Program-made: the position numbers and the translations under genes
Shown: positions 18,404 to 25,865 of the stretch, piece after piece
Position numbering within the stretch: position 1 is the stretch's first letter
Layout of the letters: each line of letters starts with the position of its first letter
From: Methanomassiliicoccales archaeon
GTDB taxonomy: Archaea > Thermoplasmatota > Thermoplasmata > RBG-16-68-12 > SOIM01
Direction of reading: 5' to 3'
Length of the DNA: 38,238 nt
Assembly (NCBI GenBank): GCA_030593295.1
Contig: JAUVHO010000020.1
Span: 1 to 38,238 of the forward strand
The notes under the pieces: model-generated
Told to the model about the DNA's origin: nothing
Databases searched by the model: none
The model's input: the letters and a program-made list of their open reading frames with translations, nothing else

Positions 18404-18793
18404 GTGCCGTTTCCGCTTGTCCAGACCGTGAAAGGATCGTATTGTATCGCTGCATTCCTACCGGAGGACGCTGACATTGAGATAGCCAAACTTGGCACTT
18501 TTTCGTTTCCGCGTGGTATGTATGTCTACACGGGTTCAGCGCTTTCGTCGTTGGAGGGGAGAATAGGGAGACATATCGGTAAGAAAAAGAAGATGAAATG
18601 GCACATCGATTTCTTCTTGGAGGAGGCGGAGGCGCTTGGTTTCATCCCCATTGTTTCTTCAAAAAGGGAAGAGTGTTCGATAAACTCGAAGTTCCTGGAA
18701 GAAGGGGAGGTCTTGGCAAAAGGATTCGGTTCTTCGGACTGCAGATGTCCATCCCATTTGGTGTATCTGGGCGATCAGCCGCACTTGGAGTAG
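18404..18793 (+). CDS. DUF123 / GIY-YIG-like nuclease family protein
   Basis: A protein of about 129 residues with the DUF123 pattern: KGSYCIAAFL, then FPRGMYVYTGSA, LEGRIGRHI and KKMKWHIDFFL. It ends with a cysteine-containing DCRCPSHLVY motif. The family is a compact relative of GIY-YIG endonucleases (the GMYVYTGSA strand is the GIY-YIG equivalent). Its cellular role is not established. There is no ATG. GTG at 18404 is preferred because the AT box at 18361-18368 would start transcription near 18390; TTG at 18377 and GTG at 18428 are alternatives. Its last 19 bases overlap the convergent 3' end of the ribonucleotide reductase gene. Confidence 0.82.
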   Translation: MPFPLVQTVKGSYCIAAFLPEDADIEIAKLGTFSFPRGMYVYTGSALSSLEGRIGRHIGKKKKMKWHIDFFLEEAEALGFIPIVSSKREECSINSKFLEEGEVLAKGFGSSDCRCPSHLVYLGDQPHLE

Positions 18794-21063
18794 CCGCAAG
18801 ACCGGCACACGTTGCATCCGCCCTCATGTATCAGCGGACCGCCGCAATCAGGACACGCGCCCACCACGTTTGTGAACTGCAACGGGCTCTCCACGAACTT
18901 GTCGAGCGTTGTGGCTTCTGGAATGGGCTCGCCCATAGCCTCCATCTTCATTCTCTGAAGGTAGTTCTCCAGTGCTTTTCCGATGGCGTCCGGACAGGAC
19001 AGTATCAGCCCGCCCTTGGCCAAGAGGGGTGCAGGGCATCTGATCCCCTTCAACTGCTTGATGATGGGTTCCACCTCCACACCGGACCTCAGGGCCAGAG
19101 ATATCAACCTGCTGACCGCCTCCGACTGGGAAGCCGCGCAGCCTCCCGATTTGCCCATCTGGGAGAAGACCTCGCATATGCCGTGCTCGTCCTCGTTGAT
19201 CGTGACATAGAGCGTCCCGCAGCCGGTCTTCAGCTTCATGGTTGCGCCCTTGGTGACCGCGGGCCTGGGCCTGGGCATCAGTCCTGCCGACCGGTCCTCC
19301 CTGGCCTTTACCGTTGCCCCGGTGGAAAGCACCTGTTCGTCCCTGCTGGCGTCCCTGTAGACCGTTATGCCCTTGCAGCCCAGCTCGTAGGCCAGCTTGT
19401 AGACCTCGTCGATGTCCTCCTTGGTGGCGTCATGCCTGAAGTTGACCGTCTTGGACACCGCGTTGTCGGTGTGCTTCTGGAAGGCTGCCTGCATCTTGAT
19501 GTGCCACTCCGGTGAGATGTCGTGGGCCGTAACAAACAGATTCTTGATGTGATCTGGAACCCCATCCACTTCCGCAAGGGTGCCCTTTTTCGCTATCCTC
19601 TCCATCAGGTCGGGCGTGTAGAACCCTTCCTTCTCCGCCCTTTCCTTGAACAGGGGGTTCACCTCGATCAATTCGTCCCCATCCAGGACCTTTCTCTTGA
19701 ATGCCACCGCGAACAATGGTTCTATGCCGCTTGAACATCCTCCGATAATGCTTATGGTTCCCGTGGGTGCGATGGTTGTGGTGGTCGCGTTCCTGATCTT
19801 TACCTTGTCCTTGTAGATGCTCTTCTCGAAATTGGGGAATGCCCCTCTTTCCTTAGCCAGTTCTATCGACATCCTCTTGGATTCGGCCTCCAAGAAGGCC
19901 ATTACCTTCTCTCCCATGTCGACCGCTTCTTGAGAGTTGTAAGGTATTCCGAGCTCGATGAGCATGTCAGCGAACCCCATGACCCCCAGACCTATCTTCC
20001 GGTTCCCGTGGGTCATCTCCTTTATCTTCTCCAGAGGGTAGCTGTTCATGTCGATGACGTTGTCCAGGAAGTGTACCGCGGCGTTGACCGCCGTTCTGAA
20101 TTTGTTGTAGTTTATGGCGCCGTCCACGACCATCTTGGAGAGGTTGACCGAGCCGAGGTTACATGATTCGTAGGGAAGGAGCGGTTGTTCCCCGCAGGGG
20201 TTGGTACTCTCTATGGCACCTAGAGCCGGGGTAGGGTTGCCGGCGTTGAGCCGGTCCAGGAAAACGATGCCGGGCTCTCCGTTGCTCCAGGCCATGTCAA
20301 CTATGAGGTCATACACCTCCTTCGCCCTCAGGCTCTTGGTCTTCTTCTGGGTCCGGGGATTGATCAGGTCGAATTCCCTATCCTCCTTCACCGCCTCCAT
20401 GAAGTCCTCGGTTATCCCTACTGAGATGTTGAAATTGGTGATGGCGCGGCTGTCCTTCTTACACGTGATGAAGTCCATGATGTCCGGGTGATCCACCCTG
20501 AGGATCGCCATGTTGGCCCCGCGTCTGGTTCCGCCTTGCTTAACGGCCTCGGTCGCTGCGTTGAAGACCTCCATGAAGGAGATGGGTCCGCTGGAGACGC
20601 CTCGGGTGGATAGCACCAGGTCGTCCTTGGGCCTGAGCCTTGAGAATGAAAAGCCGGTCCCTCCACCGCTCTTGTGGATGAGGGCCGTGTTCTTCAACGC
20701 CTCGAAGATGCTCTCCATGGTGTCCTTGATCTCGAGTACAAAGCACGCCGAGAGCTGCTGGAGCGCCCTTCCCGCGTTCATAAGGGTCGGGGAATTGGGC
20801 ATGAACTGCCCCGTGGCCATGAGGTAGAAGAACTGCTTTGCGGTCATCGCCTCGTCCGCCATCGGGTTATAGAGCAGATCCGCTCTGGCGATGTTCCTTG
20901 CAACGCGCCAGAACATCTGCTTGGGGGTCTCGATAGCCTTTCCATCGACGTACTTCTTGAGGTATCTTCTCTCAAGTACGGTGACTGCGTTCTCAGTCAG
21001 GTTCAGAGAATCTTCAACGTCCGTTTTGGAGCTTTTTTGCGGGTGGGCCTCCGTAATCTCCAT
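18775..21063 (-). CDS. nrdJ: Adenosylcobalamin-dependent (class II) ribonucleotide reductase
   Basis: A 762-residue enzyme making deoxyribonucleotides with coenzyme B12. The active-site block N288-P-C290-G-E292 and C301 is present; the spacing of 11 between C290 and C301 matches the radical and redox cysteines of characterised class II enzymes. C107 (QLSACFVLE) is the likely partner redox cysteine. Further signs are GGGTGFSFSRLRP, STRGVSSGP and ATTTIAPTGTIS. Residues about 615-690 are a TSCPD domain (TGCGTLYVTINED). The C-terminus is a zinc-ribbon-like CPDCGG ... CRSCGYSKCG that may carry the reducing cysteine pair. Because it needs no oxygen it works under anoxic conditions. A TATA-like box at 21228-21239 implies a leader of about 140 bases. 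Confidence 0.97.
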   Translation of the reverse strand: MEITEAHPQKSSKTDVEDSLNLTENAVTVLERRYLKKYVDGKAIETPKQMFWRVARNIARADLLYNPMADEAMTAKQFFYLMATGQFMPNSPTLMNAGRALQQLSACFVLEIKDTMESIFEALKNTALIHKSGGGTGFSFSRLRPKDDLVLSTRGVSSGPISFMEVFNAATEAVKQGGTRRGANMAILRVDHPDIMDFITCKKDSRAITNFNISVGITEDFMEAVKEDREFDLINPRTQKKTKSLRAKEVYDLIVDMAWSNGEPGIVFLDRLNAGNPTPALGAIESTNPCGEQPLLPYESCNLGSVNLSKMVVDGAINYNKFRTAVNAAVHFLDNVIDMNSYPLEKIKEMTHGNRKIGLGVMGFADMLIELGIPYNSQEAVDMGEKVMAFLEAESKRMSIELAKERGAFPNFEKSIYKDKVKIRNATTTTIAPTGTISIIGGCSSGIEPLFAVAFKRKVLDGDELIEVNPLFKERAEKEGFYTPDLMERIAKKGTLAEVDGVPDHIKNLFVTAHDISPEWHIKMQAAFQKHTDNAVSKTVNFRHDATKEDIDEVYKLAYELGCKGITVYRDASRDEQVLSTGATVKAREDRSAGLMPRPRPAVTKGATMKLKTGCGTLYVTINEDEHGICEVFSQMGKSGGCAASQSEAVSRLISLALRSGVEVEPIIKQLKGIRCPAPLLAKGGLILSCPDAIGKALENYLQRMKMEAMGEPIPEATTLDKFVESPLQFTNVVGACPDCGGPLIHEGGCNVCRSCGYSKCG

Positions 21064-21359
21064 CGATTCACGTCCAATCTCGGGGGAACAAGATTGCCGT
21101 TTCTCGGCGTTTTAGCAGGTGTGGGGGGATACCCCTCCTTGAAAGTATCAATTGGATACTGGGTCCGCGCAAATAAGTCGTCCCGATGATGCGCCTGTTC
21201 CCTCAATTTCTACCATAATGGTGGAATCATATATAATCCTGCTTTTTCTAAGTGTAGCAAAGTAGTTGTTTAAAGGAAAATAGTTAACATATTAGACAAA
21301 AGAAAGACTTAAAGAAGAGGGACGACATAACCGTCTCCGTTCATAAGAGGGCTAGCATA
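21064..21359. promoter_or_regulatory. 296-base divergent intergenic region (nrdJ leader and HTH gene promoter)
   Basis: This gap holds a minus-strand TATA-like box (GGATTATATATG, 21228-21239) for nrdJ. Inside the implied leader are an inverted repeat AGTATC-n5-GATACT (21144-21160) and GGGG-ATA-CCCC (21125-21135). AT-rich stretches at 21268-21275 (TTTAAAG) and 21306-21314 (ACTTAAAG) could serve the plus-strand HTH gene. I see no B12-box-like sequence, no tRNA and no convincing small gene. Confidence 0.4.
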
Positions 21360-21563
21360 ATGGTCGCTAGAAGGGAGGCGGACACGAAAAGGAAAGTGCA
21401 GAATTCATTGGGAAAAAGGGAGAAATCGGTGAAGGAGATCGCAAAGAGGGCTGGGACCTCCACGCCGACGGCCTCTAAGTACCTCATGATCCTGGAGGCA
21501 GAGGGCAGGGCGGTCAGGAACGAGGAAAGGCCACCGTACGTGCTCTGGTCCATCAGGCGATGA
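21360..21563 (+). CDS. Small helix-turn-helix protein
   Basis: A 67-residue basic protein. Residues about 24-60 read as a winged or simple HTH domain (VKEIAKRAGTSTPTASKYL as helices 2 and 3, then LEAEGRAVRNEE as the wing). The chain ends PPYVLWSIRR. It looks like a stand-alone ArsR/MarR-type or primary HTH of the kind common in archaea. Its target is unknown. The divergent nrdJ gene is an obvious but untested candidate. The start ATG has AAGAGGG about 10 bases upstream. Confidence 0.75.
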   Translation: MVARREADTKRKVQNSLGKREKSVKEIAKRAGTSTPTASKYLMILEAEGRAVRNEERPPYVLWSIRR

Positions 21564-21660
21564 GAGAGACCCACCCCTTCATTTCCTGTGGAAACCTGTG
21601 CAGGCGTGCTAACGGGAGGATAAACCTTTTACCCTATCGGGAATTTAACCGAGGAGTACT

Positions 21661-22035
21661 ATGCCGAGATTCACGCGGGAGTTTGCGCTGGAGCTGAGCT
21701 CCATAATCCTGATGGTCGGTGCAATAATGGCCTTCTTCCTGGTCCTCAAGTACGGGTTCGAGGACGTGATCCCCTTCTACCTGAAGGACATTCTCGATGG
21801 TATAGGCAGCTGGATTGTATGGATGGTCGTTCTGGGACCGATACTTTTGATGGGCGGTGGCTGGTACTTCTTCGACGGGCTGAAGAAACGAAAGGAATTC
21901 GGCAAGCTCATCGACACGGACAGCAAAGCGGTCTTCGTTCGCAATTACGATCGTCTGGAGGAGCTAGCTTATTTCTTGACGGAGAGCCACAGACAGACCT
22001 TCTATGATAAGAGGGGCGAGTTCAAGATCAAGTAG
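21661..22035 (+). CDS. Small two-helix membrane protein of unknown function
   Basis: A 124-residue protein with two hydrophobic helices (around SSIILMVGAIMAFFLVL and IVWMVVLGPILLMGGGWYFF). A charged cytoplasmic-looking tail (KKRKEFGKLIDTDSK ... LEELAYFLTESHRQTFYDKRGEF) follows. It reminds me of the archaeal DUF3198-type membrane proteins, but this is a guess from shape. The start codon follows GAGGAGTACT closely. Its last 8 bases overlap the convergent end of hflX. Confidence 0.7.
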   Translation: MPRFTREFALELSSIILMVGAIMAFFLVLKYGFEDVIPFYLKDILDGIGSWIVWMVVLGPILLMGGGWYFFDGLKKRKEFGKLIDTDSKAVFVRNYDRLEELAYFLTESHRQTFYDKRGEFKIK

Positions 22036-23281
22036 TCAGTATCTCCAATCTCCCTCCAAGATTCTCTATTCTCTCGCGTATCTTCCCGAGCGCTGCTTCC
22101 TGGCAACGGAGTGTTATCCCGACGGTCTTCCCATAATGAACGTCGTCCACCTCCGCATTGTCATAGAGCCAGGACAGCGTCGAGGATATCCCATCTTCCA
22201 TGGGCACATCGATCTTAAGTTCCACGGGCAACAGAAAGAACTCGTGCAATCTTTCCACGAAAGCATCCAGACCGGTTCCTTCAGTGACCGAGATGAACGA
22301 AACTTCATTTGACAGCCCCGCCTCTTGAACCGTTTTCTCTCTAATCTCGTTCTCTTCCTCTGACATCAGATCTATCTTATTGATTACCGGTACGATATTC
22401 TCCGATTGGGCCTTGGGTACGAGGGCGTCCAGTGCGACCGTGAGCTCGTTCTGGAATTCATTCAAAGAATCGGATCCATCCAACAACAACAGAATCATGT
22501 CGGACAGGAATACTTCTTCCAGGGTAGACCTGAAGGATTCAATCAACCACACTGGCAGGTCCTTGATGAACCCGACGGTGTCCGTCAGCAGCAGCTTCTT
22601 CTTTGAGGCTTGAAACCTCCTTGTTGTAGTTGAGAGGGTTGAGAACATCCGATCCTCCACAAGGAGGTCTTCATCGCTGAGGGCGTTGAACAGGGAGCTC
22701 TTGCCGGCGTTTGCATACCCCACGATACTGATCAGCCCGAACCCGCTTTCTTTTCTGGATCTCCTTCTCAGTTGCCTCTCCTTCTCCATCCTCTTCAATT
22801 CTTGATTCAGTCTCTTCTTTCTCTTCTTCGCATGTTCGAAGTATGTGTCCACCTTGTACTCCCCGCCTGCCATGAAACCGGGCCTCTCATCCACCTTCTT
22901 CTTCGAGATCCATTCCCTGAGGAGTGGAAGCTCGTATTCGATCCGGGCCAGCGCCACCTGATGTCTCGATTCCTTGGTTCTCGCCCTGGTCGCGAACAGG
23001 TCCAGGATGATGCTGATGCGGTCCATGCAGCGTATTCCGACAACGCTCTCCAAATGATAGTGCTGGGATGGCTTAAGATCCCCGTCGAACACAACAACAT
23101 CCACTTGGTTCTCATCCACGAATTCCCCGATCTCCTTTACCTTACCTTTACCTACAAAGAAACGTGGATCGGCCTTCGACCTCTTCTGTACGAACTCCTT
23201 TACGATCTTGAAACCCATCGAGTCTATGAGCTCGACGATTTCGTCGTCCGTGTTATCTAGGCTCACCAGTACTACATCCAC
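22028..23281 (-). CDS. hflX: GTPase HflX
   Basis: A protein of about 417 residues of the HflX family, a ribosome-associated GTPase. The N-terminal HflX domain has RFFVGKGKVKEI and VVFDGDLKPSQ. A coiled basic linker follows (KKRKKRLNQELKRMEKERQ). The G domain shows GYANAGKSSLFN (Walker A), a Thr-rich switch (FSTLSTTTR), DTVGF and NKIDL. The frame continues upstream to 23479, but I place the start at GTG 23281. The minus-strand box GGATTATATG (23305-23314) would start transcription right there, and the family domain begins at VVLVSLDN. The longer reading would run past the promoter and into the divergent moaA start. Confidence 0.93.
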   Translation of the reverse strand: MDVVLVSLDNTDDEIVELIDSMGFKIVKEFVQKRSKADPRFFVGKGKVKEIGEFVDENQVDVVVFDGDLKPSQHYHLESVVGIRCMDRISIILDLFATRARTKESRHQVALARIEYELPLLREWISKKKVDERPGFMAGGEYKVDTYFEHAKKRKKRLNQELKRMEKERQLRRRSRKESGFGLISIVGYANAGKSSLFNALSDEDLLVEDRMFSTLSTTTRRFQASKKKLLLTDTVGFIKDLPVWLIESFRSTLEEVFLSDMILLLLDGSDSLNEFQNELTVALDALVPKAQSENIVPVINKIDLMSEEENEIREKTVQEAGLSNEVSFISVTEGTGLDAFVERLHEFFLLPVELKIDVPMEDGISSTLSWLYDNAEVDDVHYGKTVGITLRCQEAALGKIRERIENLGGRLEILTT

Positions 23282-23304
23282 GTCTAGCCAATCCTTATGG
23301 TTTT

Positions 23305-23314
23305 CATATAATCC
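23305..23314 (-). promoter_or_regulatory. TATA-like box for hflX
   Basis: Minus-strand GGATTATATG. Its centre lies about 28 bases before the GTG at 23281, implying a leaderless or nearly leaderless mRNA. Confidence 0.5.
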
Positions 23315-23363
23315 TTTCGATTTCCAGTGGAAATGGAGGGGGGCCCCTGTTGGCGCTGAGAAA

Positions 23364-23372
23364 GGTTTAAGC
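23364..23372 (+). promoter_or_regulatory. TATA-like box for the moa operon
   Basis: GGTTTAAGC lies 24-32 bases before the moaA ATG at 23396, so transcription should begin at or within a few bases of the start codon. No Shine-Dalgarno is present in front of moaA, which fits a leaderless message. Confidence 0.5.
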
Positions 23373-23395
23373 GTTATGCTTGAATAAACATAACA

Positions 23396-24316
23396 ATGTT
23401 CGATAGGTATGGCCGGGAAGCCTCCAGCCTTCGGATCGCCGTGACCCAGAGGTGCAATCAGAACTGCATCTACTGCCACAACGAGGGTCAGGAGCGCACA
23501 TCAAAGGAGATGACGCTCGGGCAGATACGGAGGATATTGGGGGCCGCGGCGGCCATCGGCGCCAAGAAGGTGAAGATCACCGGCGGCGAACCCCTGGTCA
23601 GGAACGACATCGTGGACATCGTCGCATCTTGTGCAGAGATTTTCGAGGAGGTCTCACTCACGACAAACGGCGTGGGACTGGACAAACTGGCATGGCCGCT
23701 TCGGGAGGCGGGCCTGGCAAGGATGAACATAAGCGTGGACACGCTCAACCCCGAGACCTACGAGCGGCTCACCGGACAGAATCACCTCCCAAGGCTGCTG
23801 ACGGGAATCGACGCTGCCGCAGAAGCCGGATTCCACCCCTCGAAGCTCAACAGTGTGGTCCTAAAGGGATTCAACCACACCGAACTGGAGGACCTGATCG
23901 CTTTCTCGGCGGAGAAGAACGCGATGCTGCAATTGATCGAACTCACTTCCAAAAGGGAGGACATCAACTCACCTTTCTACAAGACACATCACTACGATCT
24001 GGGCCCATTCGAGAAGACCCTGGGTGACTGGACATCTGAGGTCCGGGCCAACGAGATACACAGCAGGAAGAGGTACGTCCTGAGGGTCAACGGCTGGAAC
24101 GCCGTCGTCGAGGTCGTCAGGCCCATGAGCAACAAGGACTTCTGCGCCAACTGCACCAGGATTCGGGTGACCAGTGACGGCAGGATCAAGCCGTGTCTGC
24201 TGACGAACACAGGGGAGATCGAGACCTTGGACCTTCTGGAGGCCGGGGAGGACGAAAAGACATTGCAGGCGCTCTTCGCCAAAGCGATTCTATCCAGGAA
24301 ACCTTACTGGGATTGA
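23396..24316 (+). CDS. moaA: GTP 3',8-cyclase (radical SAM, molybdopterin step 1)
   Basis: A 306-residue radical SAM protein. C20-x3-C24-x2-C27 binds the SAM cluster and GGEPL follows. C250, C253 and C267 (CANC ... KPC) form the second cluster that binds GTP. It starts molybdopterin synthesis by turning GTP into 3',8-cyclo-GTP for MoaC. The protein ends RKPYWD. The C-terminal Gly-Gly found in bacterial MoaA is not present, and it is about 25 residues shorter than the E. coli enzyme. It is the first gene of a five-gene operon, with the next start one base after its stop. Confidence 0.96.
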   Translation: MFDRYGREASSLRIAVTQRCNQNCIYCHNEGQERTSKEMTLGQIRRILGAAAAIGAKKVKITGGEPLVRNDIVDIVASCAEIFEEVSLTTNGVGLDKLAWPLREAGLARMNISVDTLNPETYERLTGQNHLPRLLTGIDAAAEAGFHPSKLNSVVLKGFNHTELEDLIAFSAEKNAMLQLIELTSKREDINSPFYKTHHYDLGPFEKTLGDWTSEVRANEIHSRKRYVLRVNGWNAVVEVVRPMSNKDFCANCTRIRVTSDGRIKPCLLTNTGEIETLDLLEAGEDEKTLQALFAKAILSRKPYWD

Positions 24317-24317
24317 G

Positions 24318-24947
24318 ATGAAAGTCACAGTTCGATTCTTTGCGACCTACCGGGACGTGGCGGGGAAGCCCCAGATCGAGATGGAGATGGACGATGGAGC
24401 GAGTCTGGGCGATCTGCTGGAACGGCTCTATGACACATACCCCAAGCTGAAGAAGTGGTCTGAATCGATCATCTGCTCCGTGAACAGGAAGTACGCGGAC
24501 GAGGACAAGGTGCTGGAGCCGGGTGACGAAGTCGCTCTCTTGCCACCTGTCAGCGGGGGTGCCAGGCTCTCCAATGAAGGTTTTTCCGTAGATCAGATGC
24601 TGGAGTCCTTGAAGGCCGATTCCTGCGGTGCCGTGGTCCTCTTTGTGGGAGTCGTCAGGAAGGATCCAGGCGTTGATTCACTGGTCGTCCAGAGCTACGA
24701 AGAGATGGCCGCGGAGAAGATAGACGAACTTATCAGCACTTCCAAGGAGAGGTTCAACATCGAGAGGATGGATATCGTCCACCGGACCGGGGAGCTGGGA
24801 ATAGGGGACAACATCGTTCTCATAGGCGCAAGCGCACCACACAGAAAGGACGCCTTCGAGGCATGCCAGTGGGCGATCGACAAGCTGAAGAAGATAGTAC
24901 CGATCTGGAAGAAGGACGAGGAGGGTTGGATTGGTCAAGATGATTGA
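24318..24947 (+). CDS. moaD/moaE: MoaD-MoaE fusion: molybdopterin synthase small and large subunits in one chain
   Basis: A 209-residue fusion. Residues 1-81 are the ubiquitin-like sulfur carrier MoaD, ending LLPPVSG80-G81. Residues about 86-209 are MoaE (VVLFVGVVRKD, SYEEMAAEKI, HRTGELGIGD, HRKDAFEAC, PIWKKDEEGW). Together they put two sulfurs into precursor Z to make molybdopterin. MoaD normally works through a free C-terminal glycine, so the chain probably has to be cut after G81, as reported for mycobacterial MoaX. The E1-like activator MoeB is not in this window. The ATG follows moaA after one base and the end overlaps moaC. Confidence 0.93.
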   Translation: MKVTVRFFATYRDVAGKPQIEMEMDDGASLGDLLERLYDTYPKLKKWSESIICSVNRKYADEDKVLEPGDEVALLPPVSGGARLSNEGFSVDQMLESLKADSCGAVVLFVGVVRKDPGVDSLVVQSYEEMAAEKIDELISTSKERFNIERMDIVHRTGELGIGDNIVLIGASAPHRKDAFEACQWAIDKLKKIVPIWKKDEEGWIGQDD

Positions 24948-25368
24948 TGTGAGCGACAAGAAGGTCGTTCCGAGGAAGGCTGTGGCCGAGGGGGAGATGG
25001 TTCTGAAGAGCGAAACGATCGAAGAGATCCGCCAGGGGACCGTGAAGAAGGGGGACGTTCTGACCGTTGCCAGAACTGCAGGACTGAACGCGGTCAAGCA
25101 GACGTCCAACCTGATTCCGATGTGCCATCCGATACCCATAACTTTCGCTGGCGTCGATTTCGATGTACGCGAAGGGAAGGTCATCTGTCGCTGTGAGGTC
25201 CGCGCGGACTACAAGACCGGCGTGGAGATGGAAGCCCTCATGGGAGTGTCCACGGCCCTGCTGACGGTCTGGGACATGGTGAAGTACCTGGAAAAGGACG
25301 AGAAAGGGCAGTATCCACACACCAGGATCACCAACATCATCGTAACATCCAAGGAGAAGGGAGAATGA
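24931..25368 (+). CDS. moaC: Cyclic pyranopterin monophosphate synthase
   Basis: A 142-145-residue MoaC, which converts 3',8-cyclo-GTP to cyclic pyranopterin monophosphate. Family motifs are MIDVSDKK, the MCHPIPI loop with the catalytic histidine region, VRADYKTGVEMEAL, and LLTVWDMVKYLEKD with the conserved aspartate and lysine. Two starts are possible: TTG at 24931, about 6 bases after the GGAGG at 24920-24924, or ATG at 24940. Spacing favours the TTG; family alignments tolerate either. Both overlap the end of the fusion gene, and the stop overlaps the next start as ATGA. Confidence 0.95.
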   Translation: MVKMIDVSDKKVVPRKAVAEGEMVLKSETIEEIRQGTVKKGDVLTVARTAGLNAVKQTSNLIPMCHPIPITFAGVDFDVREGKVICRCEVRADYKTGVEMEALMGVSTALLTVWDMVKYLEKDEKGQYPHTRITNIIVTSKEKGE

Positions 25369-25865
25369 GCCATCTGGAACATCATAAGGAAGCCTTGAAG
25401 AACCTCAAATGCGCCGTGGTGACCATCAGCGACACCCGAACTGAAGAGAACGACGATTCAGGGAGGGCGATTAGAGAGCTCCTCAAGAGCCAGGGACACG
25501 AAATATCTGACTACATCATCGTGAAGGACGAGAGCGAACCCATCAGGAATGCGGTCTTGAAGGCCATGGAAACATCCGATGCCGTCATCAGCAATGGAGG
25601 GACCGGAATAAGTCCCAGGGACATCACGATCGAAACACTGGAACCGCTGATGAACAGGACGGTCGAGGGGTTTGGAGAGCTCTTCAGGTCGCTTTCATTT
25701 GATGAGATCGGGTCATCTGCCATGTTGAGCAGGGCGATTGCCGGTGTCGTCGACAAGAACCTGCTGTTCTGTCTTCCCGGATCCCCGAACGCCGTTAAGC
25801 TGGCAATGGAGAAACTGATACTCCCGGAGATGGGCCATATGCTGTCACAGGTGAGGAAGGAATGA
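25365..25865 (+). CDS. moaB: Molybdopterin adenylyltransferase (MoaB/MogA)
   Basis: A 166-residue MogA/MoaB-fold protein that adenylates molybdopterin before metal insertion. Motifs are VTISDTRTEENDDSG, SNGGTGISPRD (the nucleotide and pterin loop) and LPGSPNAVKLAM. Archaea use the MoaB type for this step, so I use that symbol. It overlaps moaC and moeA by 4 bases each (ATGA), so translation is coupled. Confidence 0.93.
   Translation: MSHLEHHKEALKNLKCAVVTISDTRTEENDDSGRAIRELLKSQGHEISDYIIVKDESEPIRNAVLKAMETSDAVISNGGTGISPRDITIETLEPLMNRTVEGFGELFRSLSFDEIGSSAMLSRAIAGVVDKNLLFCLPGSPNAVKLAMEKLILPEMGHMLSQVRKE

Noticed and set aside
21003-21206. A 67-codon minus-strand frame in the nrdJ leader, starting TTG near the predicted transcript start
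   Set aside because: It overlaps nrdJ out of frame by about 60 bases, has no Shine-Dalgarno or recognised family, and its tail is a frame-shifted reading of nrdJ.
21064-21228. A cobalamin riboswitch in front of the B12-dependent reductase
   Set aside because: I could not find a B12-box-like core, and such riboswitches are bacterial as far as I know.
23282-23479. N-terminal extension of HflX
   Set aside because: It would cross the hflX promoter and overlap the divergent moaA start, and it precedes the conserved HflX domain.
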